This document shows positions 32,977-42,423 of a stretch of DNA of 64,000 bases, piece by piece; position 1 is the stretch's first letter, and every line of letters begins with the position of its first letter. Position numbers and translations under genes: made by a program. The notes under the pieces were generated by a model. The model had not been told where the DNA came from. It did not search any database and worked only from the letters and a program-made list of their open reading frames with translations. The stretch spans positions 372,001-436,000 of the forward strand of contig CAYVYN010000001.1 in assembly GCA_964455905.1 (NCBI GenBank), given 5' to 3'. The DNA comes from CAIJXB01 sp964455905 (GTDB taxonomy: Bacteria > Chlamydiota > Chlamydiia > Chlamydiales > Rhabdochlamydiaceae).

Positions 32977-33879
32977 ATGAAATATACAACGTTTTTAGTG
33001 AGTTTATTAGCACTGTTTCTTTGCTCTTCTTTCCAAGAAAAAAAAGATCAGGTTTTTTTTGGAGTTGAAACCCTTGTTCCTTCTATTTTTATAGAAACGA
33101 TTCCTGAAGGACAATCTGCTTCTTATACTTTATTTGTAATAGATGCAGAATCCGATGGTGTAAATAGTGGAGAATATACGGTTTCTGTAGAGAATGAAGA
33201 TCAGCTTTTTGTAGAAGTAGAAAAGATGAAAGATTGGTTGTTGCAGAAAGTGGGTTCCAGTGTAGATAAATATGTATTTAGGGGGTATCTAGTAGGCGGC
33301 GCTTTTGCTATGCCTTTTTTAGAAAATTATTGGCAGGATGTTTTTCAAAATGAAAACGAAGAACTCTCCCAAATGTTTTTTACGCAACCTTCATTTGCTT
33401 CTTTTCGATCCACGTTTCCTGTCATGCAAGGGTGGGGGGACACAGAAGATTCTCAGCCTAAGACTGAAAAAGCCGCTCCTTTTTTTAATCTTCCTTTGAC
33501 AAGCGGTGATAAGCAAAACATTCGAAAATTAATTACTTCAATGGCTGATAAAAGCTATGTCCAGCTTTTTGTAGAAAAAAAAGCTCTTGAAAAATTGGGG
33601 GATAAAATTCGTCCGATTTATCCTTTGCGATTTATAGGGTTTGTTTTAGAAGATCCTTACCTTCGTAGATGTTTACAAACAATTAGTCGTGACAGCCTTA
33701 AGTGGGGACCGTTTATTAAAGGCTTTGAAGAAAATATGAGAAAAGAAGAGAAAGGAAAAGGATTTACACTCTATGTCCCTGGGTTTGTAGAGCTTTTAAA
33801 TGCAAAAAAATCAGATGTTGAAAGCTTTATTGAAAACCAAGACTATTCTGGGCTTGTAAAATTTTTTCTTGTCGATTAA
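32977..33879 (+). CDS. Unknown exported protein
   Basis: A 300-residue protein of unknown function. The start is set at ATG 32977 because the next residues form a signal peptide (KYTTFLVSLLALFLCSS); a TTG at 32806 would bury it behind 57 residues. The body is acidic and soluble, with no family I recognise, and the end is VKFFLVD. A cysteine in the signal region (LFLC) is not a good lipobox. The ribosome binding site is weak (AAAAG). Confidence 0.65.
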   Translation: MKYTTFLVSLLALFLCSSFQEKKDQVFFGVETLVPSIFIETIPEGQSASYTLFVIDAESDGVNSGEYTVSVENEDQLFVEVEKMKDWLLQKVGSSVDKYVFRGYLVGGAFAMPFLENYWQDVFQNENEELSQMFFTQPSFASFRSTFPVMQGWGDTEDSQPKTEKAAPFFNLPLTSGDKQNIRKLITSMADKSYVQLFVEKKALEKLGDKIRPIYPLRFIGFVLEDPYLRRCLQTISRDSLKWGPFIKGFEENMRKEEKGKGFTLYVPGFVELLNAKKSDVESFIENQDYSGLVKFFLVD

Positions 33880-33900
33880 GCGCGTAATTGTTGACCAGAT

Positions 33901-33955
33901 TTCCTAGGACTGTTAAAGGTTAGAAAATAAGAACTTTCTAATATAGTCCTAGGAA
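33901..33955 (+). promoter_or_regulatory. Long 5' UTR hairpin containing the Shine-Dalgarno sequence
   Basis: TTCCTAGGACT (33901-33911) pairs perfectly with AGTCCTAGGAA (33945-33955). Inside it TTAGAAA (33920-33926) pairs with TTTCTAA (33935-33941) around an 8-base loop. The right outer arm contains the AGGAA ribosome binding site, six bases before the ATG at 33962. Translation of the sulfatase-like gene should need this stem to open. Confidence 0.65.
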
Positions 33956-33961
33956 TTTGTA

Positions 33962-35920
33962 ATGAACAAGAACCAAAATGGTAAAGAAGTAGTAAAAGAG
34001 TTGCTCTACACGATTAACTACATATATTATGGAGTTTATTTCTTTCTTTTTGCTTCTTTACAAGTTTTTCATGTTTTTTTAGTACAATCAGATTCCTCGT
34101 ATTCTTTAGGCGGACAGTCTATTTACGCACTCTATGCGCTTATTGAAGTCTTTGTTGAGGTATTTGCTCTAGCTGTTATTTCTTCGTGGATTTTAAAACA
34201 TAAATGGAAAAAACTTCATTTTTTTTATGTTTTGTTTACAGTTTTACTTTTAATCTGCCGATCTGTGGACTTACTTTTAGTGCGGCTTATGGATATATCT
34301 GTCTGGCACGGAATGGGGTTTATTTTTCAAGAAACGCCCGCTAATTTTATAGAAATGCTTTATGCTACAAATGTTCCTATTGCCGTTTGGTTTTTGGGGT
34401 TAGCCAGTGTTAGCGCTATGGTGGTATCGAGTCTTGTTTTTTTTCTTTTTTCTGAAAAAATCTCTAAAAAATTCCGATTTACTCTTTCTGGCAAAGGAGT
34501 TTTCGGTGTATTTATTTTAAGTGTATCGGTTTTAGTCTTGAATGATGTTTTTATTCGAATGCAGGAAGATTCTAAATCTTTAACAAAATATAGCAAGGCT
34601 CTTCCTTGGAAGAAAACGTTATTTTCCTCCGCGCCAAATTTATTTACTGTGGGAGGTTATTTAAAACCTCTTCCTCATAATTATTTATCGGAGAGTGCTT
34701 TTTTAGAAAATATGGATTCTAATCTATTTAGATTAGCAAGAAAGCCAGATCTTTTCTTGTTTGTAGTTGAAAGTTTGAGGGAAGATTTTTTAACAGAAGA
34801 GGTAACTCCTAATTTAGTCTCTTTTAAAAATGAGAATTTCTTTTTCCCAAAAACACTTTCAGCCGCAAATGCGACCCACATCTCTTGGTTTTCTATTTTC
34901 TACTCGTTATATCCCTTTTATTGGACTAAATACCAAGATCCCAAGTGGAATCATGGAAGCTACTGTTTATCCCTTTTAAAGAAAATGGGGTATAAGCTGC
35001 ACGTCTACTCTTCGAGCCGTTTATCATTTTATTCTATGGATAGAATTCTTCTTGGTAAGGATGGATGCTTGGCTGATAGTATAGATGGGTTTCAGGGCGA
35101 AGAAATGATTCCTCCTCATGAAGCAGACTCTAAAGCTATCGAGAAGCTTTGCCGAGATATTCACGCTTCAGAGGAAAAAGGGGGAAGAGTTTTTGTAGTC
35201 TTCTTAGACTCTACCCATTTTGACTATAGTTGGCCTGAGGAAGAAAACACTCTGTTTACCCCGGTAGAAGGAAGGATAAACTACGTAAAACTTGCTTATG
35301 CAAGAGATAATTTAGCCGAGATTAAAAATAGATACAGAAACTCGTTAAGCCATGTGGATAGACTGTTTGCTTCATTTCGTGAGTCTTTAATAGAAAAAGG
35401 ACTTTGGGAGGATTCTGTAGTTGCATTTACTGCAGACCATGGAGAAGAGTTCAACGAACAAGGGCAAATGTTTCATGCTTCGAATTTATCCATTCCTCAG
35501 CTACAAGTGCCTCTTTATTTAAAGTTGGGAAATGAAAAAGATTTATTTTATGTGAATACAGAAAAGAAAGCTTCGCAGATGGATATTTTCCCTTCTTTTT
35601 TTCACTACCTTTTGGGGGATAATCTTGCTGAAAGTGGAGTTTCTTCTCTTTTCCAAGGGGAGAGCCTTTTTAAAGAAAATCCAAAATCGTATGTTCTAGG
35701 CGCTAGATATAATGCAAGCCGTGCCCCTTATCAGTTTTATGTTCAGGGTGAAGTGTATAGAATGACGTTAGAGTTTTGTAATCCTAATGATATTTTTAAT
35801 TGTAATACGCTTAAAGTATCTTCAATAGTCGACGAAAACCATGAAGAAGTCCCTTATAGAATAGGATTTATTCAAGAACATTTTGGAGACTGTTTGCACG
35901 AGCTGTTTGGGTCACCTTGA
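33962..35920 (+). CDS. Membrane sulfatase / phosphoethanolamine transferase-like protein
   Basis: A 652-residue protein of the alkaline phosphatase/sulfatase superfamily. About five membrane segments fill residues 20-210, and a periplasmic domain follows: DLFLFVVESLREDF, SAANATHISW with the likely Thr or Ser nucleophile, and TADHGEEFNEQG with metal ligands. This architecture is shared by LtaS and EptA-type enzymes, which move phosphoglycerol or phosphoethanolamine onto lipids or lipid A. The donor is not shown. The ribosome binding site is locked in a strong hairpin. The lipase-like gene downstream follows immediately. Confidence 0.82.
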   Translation: MNKNQNGKEVVKELLYTINYIYYGVYFFLFASLQVFHVFLVQSDSSYSLGGQSIYALYALIEVFVEVFALAVISSWILKHKWKKLHFFYVLFTVLLLICRSVDLLLVRLMDISVWHGMGFIFQETPANFIEMLYATNVPIAVWFLGLASVSAMVVSSLVFFLFSEKISKKFRFTLSGKGVFGVFILSVSVLVLNDVFIRMQEDSKSLTKYSKALPWKKTLFSSAPNLFTVGGYLKPLPHNYLSESAFLENMDSNLFRLARKPDLFLFVVESLREDFLTEEVTPNLVSFKNENFFFPKTLSAANATHISWFSIFYSLYPFYWTKYQDPKWNHGSYCLSLLKKMGYKLHVYSSSRLSFYSMDRILLGKDGCLADSIDGFQGEEMIPPHEADSKAIEKLCRDIHASEEKGGRVFVVFLDSTHFDYSWPEEENTLFTPVEGRINYVKLAYARDNLAEIKNRYRNSLSHVDRLFASFRESLIEKGLWEDSVVAFTADHGEEFNEQGQMFHASNLSIPQLQVPLYLKLGNEKDLFYVNTEKKASQMDIFPSFFHYLLGDNLAESGVSSLFQGESLFKENPKSYVLGARYNASRAPYQFYVQGEVYRMTLEFCNPNDIFNCNTLKVSSIVDENHEEVPYRIGFIQEHFGDCLHELFGSP

Positions 35921-35925
35921 GGTGT

Positions 35926-36987
35926 ATGAAGAGAATATTTTTTATATTGCTGATTTTGCCTTTGGCGAGTTTACAAGATTGTAAAAAGGAAGCCTCCTGC
36001 AGCTGGCCTAAAGAGTGGCGCAAAAAGGCTCTTGAACGATTAGATCTTCTAGCTAGCCGCGCAGTTCCTTTTGCATCTAGAACGTTTGCTTTGAACTTAG
36101 AATCCCCCCCTTTGGATTTTAGTGTGTCGGATAAAAATTTGGAAGAATTTGTGTTAGTTCATGGGTATTTTTCTTGTATCCGTCCGTTAGTTGGAGTTGT
36201 GACGGAAGAAGGTTCTGATATAAAACCTGTAGAAAAAGCACTTCATTCTATCATTTTTCAAAAAGAGACCCTTTTAAGAGAGATTTCTGTTGGGGAAATA
36301 CTCTCTAAAGTATTGGCGTATAGATCTCTTTCTAAGGGTGCTACTGTATCTATTCCGGACTTTCAGGGTAAAGAGGCTTCTTTAGTGAAGTATGTTGTTG
36401 ATGAGGAGATAGACCTTTGGAGCGGCATGCCTGCCTTTGGCCTCATTCCTTTAGATAAAAAACAAGCAAGACCACTGCTTCTTTTTCGAGGAACTGATTT
36501 TTCTCTGCTTTCAAAAAGAGGATGGGCCTCTTTATTGAGTGATTTAGATCCTTCTGGAGTAGGGCTTTCTGTTTTTAAAGGATCTCAAGGAAAGATTCAC
36601 GATTGGCTTCTTAGAGCTGAGGATATTACAGGCAGAAAGGCTTGTGTCATGGGCTTTAGTCTAGGTGGAGTTTTATCGATGTATACGGCTCTTTTTGAAG
36701 GGGATTTTCTATCTGAAAAAGGATCTATGGCGTTTAATCCTCCAGGTGTTTCGCCGGATATTTATGATCTATGGCAAAAAAAAACTCCCCCTATTGCTCT
36801 TTACGTTACAGAGGGGGATTTAGTTTCTAAATTAGGTAAAATTGTTCCTAAAGCTTTTGAGTTTAGAGAAAACCAGCACCTAGGTCCTGTAGAAGCTCAT
36901 ACGAAGCTTATAACTTTCGATCCTTCTTTTTCTTTAGTAGAGGTAGCTATCGAAGAGGAAAATAAAAACCGTTTTACAACGGATTGA
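35926..36987 (+). CDS. Exported lipase-like alpha/beta hydrolase
   Basis: A 353-residue protein starting at ATG 35926 (GAGG three bases upstream, a short spacing); a TTG at 35917 is the alternative. The N-terminus is a signal peptide (KRIFFILLILPLASLQ). A lipase-type nucleophile elbow GFSLGG holds Ser245, after LLLFRGTDF, and an Asp/His region follows near the C-terminus. It resembles class 3-like lipases. It is placed right after the sulfatase-like gene, so both may modify lipids or host membranes. Confidence 0.65.
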   Translation: MKRIFFILLILPLASLQDCKKEASCSWPKEWRKKALERLDLLASRAVPFASRTFALNLESPPLDFSVSDKNLEEFVLVHGYFSCIRPLVGVVTEEGSDIKPVEKALHSIIFQKETLLREISVGEILSKVLAYRSLSKGATVSIPDFQGKEASLVKYVVDEEIDLWSGMPAFGLIPLDKKQARPLLLFRGTDFSLLSKRGWASLLSDLDPSGVGLSVFKGSQGKIHDWLLRAEDITGRKACVMGFSLGGVLSMYTALFEGDFLSEKGSMAFNPPGVSPDIYDLWQKKTPPIALYVTEGDLVSKLGKIVPKAFEFRENQHLGPVEAHTKLITFDPSFSLVEVAIEEENKNRFTTD

Positions 36988-36990
36988 TAT

Positions 36991-39414
36991 TTAGAGCTTT
37001 TCTTCACTATCAAGTTCAGCAGGGCTTCTTTTTCTATCGGGCTCGCTTTGTGTAAGAAGAGAGCACCTGATTCCAAATTGGCTTTCATACGAACTTTCGA
37101 GGCTCTCCTCGCTTACTTGTGTATGGGGATTATGACCTCTACTATCTAAAAAATTTGCAAAAGCTTGTATCCAGCTCGCTCTTTCTTCTAAAATTGCCTG
37201 CGTTTTCGCCATATATGCAGGCAAATGCGTAAGTTCTCTTATCATTTCTTTATGGGTTTCATGAGAATGCGTTAGATGTGCGTGCCAAAGAATGTCTGTA
37301 ATAAGATGTGCAGCGCCCCTATCGATACCGTCTTTGCAGGTATTATTATAAAAGTCTATCTCGAGTCTACTTAGAATTCTATCTTTTAGGATGGTGCAGT
37401 AGAGCATCATGAATGCTTTTTTTTGTTCTTTTGGGGAGAAAGGGCGATAGATAACATCTTTATCTAGAAGGTTTCTTTGTGCCTGATTGATTTGCTTTAG
37501 CGCCCACTCTGCTGCTTTTATATAAAAATCAGTTGGTTCTTTAGTTTTAGCTGGTTTTAATTCTTCAACAGAAGAGCCCAGGCTTTCTCTTAAAATGTCT
37601 TTTATAGAAGAAGAAAAAATAAAGTCTGTTGATCTGTCGTTGAGCCCTGCTTCTAATTGGTAGCGCACTTGGATAGCGTATTGCGTGAGTCCTATGTTGT
37701 TGTTTTTTGCTTTTTCTGCAAGAGGGCCGTCTAGTGGGAATCTCATGAAGTGGAAAGTGTCTACATACTCAGATTGGAGTTCTTGAAGTTTTTTTATGCG
37801 AGGGAGTTCATCTGTTTCCAAAGGATTTAGTAAGCAGCAGTATAGGATTTTCTTGTTTTCCCTTTTGCATTTTTCTACAAAACCAAGATATTCTGGCGCT
37901 ATTTCTACGTTTCCTTGAACTTGAGATATAGCTAGTTGTGTCGCTGCTTTACCAAGCTTACTAAGTGTTTTTTGGGACCCTTCTTTTGTCTCCATTCCTG
38001 TTTTCACAATAGTCGCACCGAGCGCAATCATTTGAACTCCTGCAGCAAGTCCGCTTAGTGTAGCATTTCCTACTGCAATAGCGGTGTCTTTTACGGGGCT
38101 AGTGGATTCTTTTTCAGGAGAAGAGGGTAATCCTTCTACTGTTGGAATGCCTTGTCTGATGACCGCAATTGCACGTCCGTTGATAGTTCGAAAGCAAGCT
38201 ATAAAAGGGAGGTTACCTTGAAGTAGAGTATCAAAATAATTGGTAATGCCGCAGAGTTTATGGTAGCTTCTGTGGGCTGTGGATTCGTAGTCGTTTGGAT
38301 TCTTGGGATTTTTTATTGAAGTGATATCTATATTTATTTGACCCGAAAAAGGTAGACTTGCCGGAGATAGTTGAGATCTTAGACTTTTTAAGGCTGCTTC
38401 AGGCCAAGGACCTGTGTAGATACGCTTGCAAGTCTCTATTGTGCTGATATTTAACAGTGCAGCTGGAATGCTGCTAATCGCCTCTCGTAGTTCTTTGATG
38501 GCCTGAGTAAAATGTGTTCTGCTTGATAAGTCTTTAAACGCTACGCTTTTTATTTGCTCAAAGATGCTTGCCGTAAAGATTGCTTCTTTTAAAAGCTTAG
38601 GGTTTTTTTCCTCTATTTCTTCTGGGTCGTCAACTAATTCAAATTCATCGGTTAATTCATCTCGTTCAATGTAGGGGATAACTCTTTTGGAACTTGTTAA
38701 GGCTTTGGCATCAGAAGAGTGTTGTGTAGATGGGTTAGGTTTTGGAGCGCATCCGTCTTCATCAAAAAACTTAAATGTCACTTTTTTTGTATGGGGGGCT
38801 CTGTCCACAGGAGCTGTGCCGGTGTTTTTCAGAATAGACTTTCCCATAAGCTTTTTGTCGATAGAAGGAGCAGAAACTGGATGCTTTTTAGGGTAAACAG
38901 GTGGTTTAGTAGTTGATTCTTTCGTTTCTTTATTTGAGTTAAGGAAATACTCTTCCAAGCCTATTGAACGTGAAATGCTAGCCTTTTCTTCAGCTGAAAG
39001 GATTGGACTAGAGGCACCAGAAGCCCAAGATCTTGAACTTTCAGGATCTATGACTAAAGGGTAAGTGGTTAATTTAACACGATGATGTGGATCGTCTTGG
39101 TGAAGAGGTTCTTCCGAGTCTATTGAGGGTGAAATGCTAGCCTCTTCTTCAGTTGAAGGAGTTAGACTGTAAGTAGAAGAAAACGTAGGGATTAGCCTTT
39201 CTTCTTGAGGTTTAGAATTATTTATGGCAATAGGTTCAATGTTTCGGGTATCAAGGGAGTTTGTTGGCTCTTTATGGCAAAAGCAAGAGCAAAATACATA
39301 TTTCACAGCAGCAAACCATTCAACCCATGCAGAGGGATTTGGTATATCTTTTACCCAGGTGATCCAATCTCTATCAGCTTTATATCCGAAGGCTCGTTGT
39401 ATGGGATTATTCAT
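36991..39414 (-). CDS. Large protein with CX5R phosphatase motif, candidate effector
   Basis: An 807-residue protein. The C-terminal third carries NNTCKDGIDRGAAH: Cys693 and Arg699 fit the C-x5-R site of cysteine phosphatases. The block resembles CKSGKDRTG of the SopB/IpgD phosphoinositide phosphatases, with an N-x-C-K start. The N-terminal 250 residues are polar, low in hydrophobics and rich in S, P, T and E. They contain an imperfect internal repeat: EEASISPSIDSEE near residue 90 and EKASISRSIGLEE near 145. A hydrophobic stretch lies around 440-460 (IAVGNATLSGLAAGVQMIAL). There is no signal peptide. ATG 39414 has GAGGA upstream. Delivery into the host by type III secretion is inferred, not shown. 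Confidence 0.68.
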   Translation of the reverse strand: MNNPIQRAFGYKADRDWITWVKDIPNPSAWVEWFAAVKYVFCSCFCHKEPTNSLDTRNIEPIAINNSKPQEERLIPTFSSTYSLTPSTEEEASISPSIDSEEPLHQDDPHHRVKLTTYPLVIDPESSRSWASGASSPILSAEEKASISRSIGLEEYFLNSNKETKESTTKPPVYPKKHPVSAPSIDKKLMGKSILKNTGTAPVDRAPHTKKVTFKFFDEDGCAPKPNPSTQHSSDAKALTSSKRVIPYIERDELTDEFELVDDPEEIEEKNPKLLKEAIFTASIFEQIKSVAFKDLSSRTHFTQAIKELREAISSIPAALLNISTIETCKRIYTGPWPEAALKSLRSQLSPASLPFSGQINIDITSIKNPKNPNDYESTAHRSYHKLCGITNYFDTLLQGNLPFIACFRTINGRAIAVIRQGIPTVEGLPSSPEKESTSPVKDTAIAVGNATLSGLAAGVQMIALGATIVKTGMETKEGSQKTLSKLGKAATQLAISQVQGNVEIAPEYLGFVEKCKRENKKILYCCLLNPLETDELPRIKKLQELQSEYVDTFHFMRFPLDGPLAEKAKNNNIGLTQYAIQVRYQLEAGLNDRSTDFIFSSSIKDILRESLGSSVEELKPAKTKEPTDFYIKAAEWALKQINQAQRNLLDKDVIYRPFSPKEQKKAFMMLYCTILKDRILSRLEIDFYNNTCKDGIDRGAAHLITDILWHAHLTHSHETHKEMIRELTHLPAYMAKTQAILEERASWIQAFANFLDSRGHNPHTQVSEESLESSYESQFGIRCSLLTQSEPDRKRSPAELDSEEKL

Positions 39415-39587
39415 GGGTCCTCTTTTTGATTTAATTAAATTTCACTCAACAATTTTAATTATATTAATCTTTAATTGCAAGTTTGTTTAACATTAAATGA
39501 TAATTATATATTTTCATGTAATTAAGCGCATTTTTTATTGGCGTAATTAGAAGGATAAGGAAATAAAAATGGAATTTTTTTATTAGA

Positions 39588-40688
39588 TTATCGGGTTCTA
39601 TGTTTTTGTTGAAAAGTTTCTAGAAGAGATAGATACGACGCAAACCGTAAAGGGGAAATAGTCTCTTTTTCGAGGGCTTGTTGCACAGCGCAAGAAGGCT
39701 CTGTTGTGTGGGAACAATTAGGAAATTTACAATCAAGAGCGGCTGTTGATATTTCTGTGTAGTAAAATTCTACTTCAGATTTATCTAAGTCCCAGACTCC
39801 GAAGCTTTTAATGCCTGGTGTATCTACACAAAAGCCACCATTTTCTAAAGGAAGCAGCGTTGCTGTTGTAGTTGTATGAGAGCCTTTCATTGTTTTTTCT
39901 GTCGTGGATCCTGTTTTTAGATTCGATCCAATTGTCGCATTAATAAGAGATGATTTTCCTGTTCCTGATTGTCCGGAAAAGACAGAGGTTTTCCCTTCCA
40001 TGTATTTTTTAAGTAGATCAATTCCTTCTCCTGTTTTTGTGCTTACTCTTAAAAAGGGAATTGAGAGGTCTTCGTAGGTTTTTGCTAGCTCGCTTAGTAG
40101 GTCTTTTTCTTCTGGAGGAAGTAGGTCTATTTTATTGATTACAATAACGGGAGCCATATTTCCTTTCTTCGCAGCAATAATATATCTGTCTAGTAATGAG
40201 GGTTTTAAAGAGGGGACTGCTATAGATGCTGTAATGATTACCTGATCGATATTGACTGCGATTAATTGTTCTTTTCTACGTAAGAGATTATCCGCTCTAG
40301 AAAGAATGGAGTATCTTGGTTCTATTTTAAAAATAAGGCCGTGAATCTCTTCTCTTGGCTCTAAAAACACAAAATCACCTATAGCGACTAGGTTTTTTTT
40401 GTCTTGTTTTTCTTTTTTTAAAGATCCTTTTAGTTGACAACGATACAGTTTCCCCTCGACATCCACTTGGATTCCTTCTGGATAAATCCCTAGGACCCGT
40501 CCCCGAAGTGCTGTGTCTGAGATTGGCTCTAGTACTGGCGCTTTTTTCTTTAGTTGGTCTTGGTCTGTTTTTTTATATTTAGAACGGTCTTTTTCGATCG
40601 CTTTTTTTCTTTCCATTCTTGATATTTTACGATCATTGCCATGGAAGTCTTCTTCATAGGTATAAAAAACATCAGACTCTCGACTCAT
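39588..40688 (-). CDS. rsgA: Ribosome-associated GTPase RsgA
   Basis: A 366-residue RsgA (YjeQ) that helps mature the 30S subunit. It has an N-terminal OB-fold (GIQVDVEGKLYRCQLKG), then a circularly permuted GTPase: VINKID (G4) precedes the P-loop FSGQSGTGKSSLIN (G1) and CVDTPGIKSFG (G3). The C-terminal zinc-binding Cys/His cluster is CKFPNCSHTTEPSCAVQQA. An extra lysine-rich N-terminal extension of about 60 residues is present. It overlaps the rRNA methyltransferase gene upstream by four bases, so translation is coupled. Confidence 0.95.
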   Translation of the reverse strand: MSRESDVFYTYEEDFHGNDRKISRMERKKAIEKDRSKYKKTDQDQLKKKAPVLEPISDTALRGRVLGIYPEGIQVDVEGKLYRCQLKGSLKKEKQDKKNLVAIGDFVFLEPREEIHGLIFKIEPRYSILSRADNLLRRKEQLIAVNIDQVIITASIAVPSLKPSLLDRYIIAAKKGNMAPVIVINKIDLLPPEEKDLLSELAKTYEDLSIPFLRVSTKTGEGIDLLKKYMEGKTSVFSGQSGTGKSSLINATIGSNLKTGSTTEKTMKGSHTTTTATLLPLENGGFCVDTPGIKSFGVWDLDKSEVEFYYTEISTAALDCKFPNCSHTTEPSCAVQQALEKETISPLRFASYLSLLETFQQKHRTR

Positions 40689-41440
40689 GAGGTAGTTCCT
40701 TCTTTCAGTCTTTGTAGTAAAATAGCTCCCGCAGCAGACACATTTAAAGATTCCATAAGACCACTCATGGGGATAGTTATTTTGTGAAACTGTGTATCAC
40801 TTGTAGCATCTCTCGGTCCTTTAGATTCTTTGCTTAAAATTAAAGCTATGGGTGCTTTAGGCGCGTTTGTTGGGAGGGGAGATCCTTCTATATCGCCAAC
40901 AAATACGGTAAATGATTTTAAAATTTTTAGGAGGTCGTCCCAGGATCCCTGTTGTAAAGGAATACGGAACGTCGCCCCTTTGGCAGCGCGTAGGGCTTTG
41001 TCGTTGAAAGGGTCACAGCTATTTTCTGTGATATAAACGCCAGACCAGCCGAGAGCAAGCGCTGTTCTAAGAAGGGTTCCAAGGTTTCCTGGATCAGCGA
41101 TGCCATCTAATACAAGGAGGTGTGTGGTATTTTTGAGATTTTGGAAAGAAGGCAGGTTTACAAGTGCTGCATACGGTTCAGGATTCATGACGCCTGTTAT
41201 TTTTTTCAAAATTTCAGGGGTGACTGTTATTATAGGAGCCCTTGTAGCAAAAGGCAGCGACTTTCCTTCTTCTACCAAAACAGCTAAAAGAAGCTGATTT
41301 AAAGAAGAAAGCTCTTTAACCATTTTCTCTCCGACAACAAGAGCTTTCTTTTGTTCTCTTCTAAAAGAGCGATCTTTTCGTAAAAGAACGAGCTCTTTGA
41401 CAAAAGGGTGTTGCAGACTGATGAGGTTTTTTGGTAACAT
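40685..41440 (-). CDS. SpoU/TrmH-family rRNA methyltransferase
   Basis: A 251-residue SPOUT methyltransferase. The start is ATG 41440, with AGGA five bases upstream; a TTG at 41458 would add six residues. It shows LLVLDGIADPGNLGTLLRTALALGWSGVYI, then ALILSKESKGP and IPMSGLMESLNVSAAGAILL, the knot motifs of the family. It 2'-O-methylates rRNA, with the exact site unknown. Confidence 0.9.
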   Translation of the reverse strand: MLPKNLISLQHPFVKELVLLRKDRSFRREQKKALVVGEKMVKELSSLNQLLLAVLVEEGKSLPFATRAPIITVTPEILKKITGVMNPEPYAALVNLPSFQNLKNTTHLLVLDGIADPGNLGTLLRTALALGWSGVYITENSCDPFNDKALRAAKGATFRIPLQQGSWDDLLKILKSFTVFVGDIEGSPLPTNAPKAPIALILSKESKGPRDATSDTQFHKITIPMSGLMESLNVSAAGAILLQRLKEGTTS

Positions 41441-41508
41441 TTTTCCTGTGTTTTGCAAAGAATTTTGGCTAATTATGCCATGGTTTCTTTTCTACTTCAA
41501 GGATACTC

Positions 41509-42423
41509 ATGCAATTGCGAAAGAAAAAAAATAACATAGTTTGGTTTGTTTCGGGGTTCTTTTCGTTTTTTTTAGTATGTATGTATTTGATTTTTAGAGA
41601 TCACTCTTCATTTGATCTTGATAAAATTCGTCCTACAAGAGACTTTTCGTTGCAGACGATAAAAGTAGCTTCGCAAGAAGAAATTAAAAATGTTCTTTCA
41701 ATAGTTTCCCAGCCTTTTAATTTTTTAGCTGAAGAAGAAGATTGCTATGTTTTTGAATCGAAAGATCAAAATTATGTTATACGATTTTTTAATATGAGAA
41801 AGATTACCCCGAAGTACTGGCTTAATTATATTCCGGTTCCTTTCTTAGACAAAAGGCGTTTAAGCAAAATTGCAGATAGAGAAAGAAATCGGCAAGAAAT
41901 ATTTTCTGGATTAAAAAATTCTTTCGAGCATTTTCGCTACCAAACAGGACTTGTTTTTTTGCATCTTTTTCGTACAGAGTATTTGAAAACGAAGATTTTA
42001 GTTATAGATAAAGAAGGTAGGGAACATAAAATTCCTTTAGATATTGTTCCTTTTGTCGTCCAAAAAAAGGCGAAGCTTCTTTTTGAGTATATACCAGATC
42101 TTTTAAAGGAAGGGAAGACTTCTGAAGCTCTATATGCTTTATGTAGAGTTTTGACTATTGTAAAGGACGAGTGCCGTCAAGGTTTTTACGGAGCTAATAA
42201 AGAGGTTGAGGCGGAGTTTGGATTTGTGGAAGGAAGGCCGATTCGAGTCGCTATACACTCTTTAAAAATGGATGAGAGCTTAAAAAGCTCTCGCAATGTG
42301 CTAAAAGAGGTGTATAGGGTTAGTCAGTCGTTAGAGGCGTGGGCAGAGCGCTGTTGTCCTGAAATTGCTACGTTATTTCAAGATGAAGTAGAAGATTTGC
42401 TTTCTTTTTTAGAAGACGAATAG
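41509..42423 (+). CDS. Conserved-looking membrane-anchored protein, unknown
   Basis: A 304-residue protein with one N-terminal membrane segment (NIVWFVSGFFSFFLVCMYLI) and a soluble, basic remainder. It has a YVIRFFNMRKITPKYWLNYI stretch and EALYALCRVLTIVKDECRQG. I do not recognise a family. The arrangement faintly recalls kinase-like folds (IRFF and PLDIVPFVVQ blocks), but no catalytic motifs are visible. It overlaps metQ at the 3' end by 45 bases on the opposite strand. Confidence 0.7.
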   Translation: MQLRKKKNNIVWFVSGFFSFFLVCMYLIFRDHSSFDLDKIRPTRDFSLQTIKVASQEEIKNVLSIVSQPFNFLAEEEDCYVFESKDQNYVIRFFNMRKITPKYWLNYIPVPFLDKRRLSKIADRERNRQEIFSGLKNSFEHFRYQTGLVFLHLFRTEYLKTKILVIDKEGREHKIPLDIVPFVVQKKAKLLFEYIPDLLKEGKTSEALYALCRVLTIVKDECRQGFYGANKEVEAEFGFVEGRPIRVAIHSLKMDESLKSSRNVLKEVYRVSQSLEAWAERCCPEIATLFQDEVEDLLSFLEDE

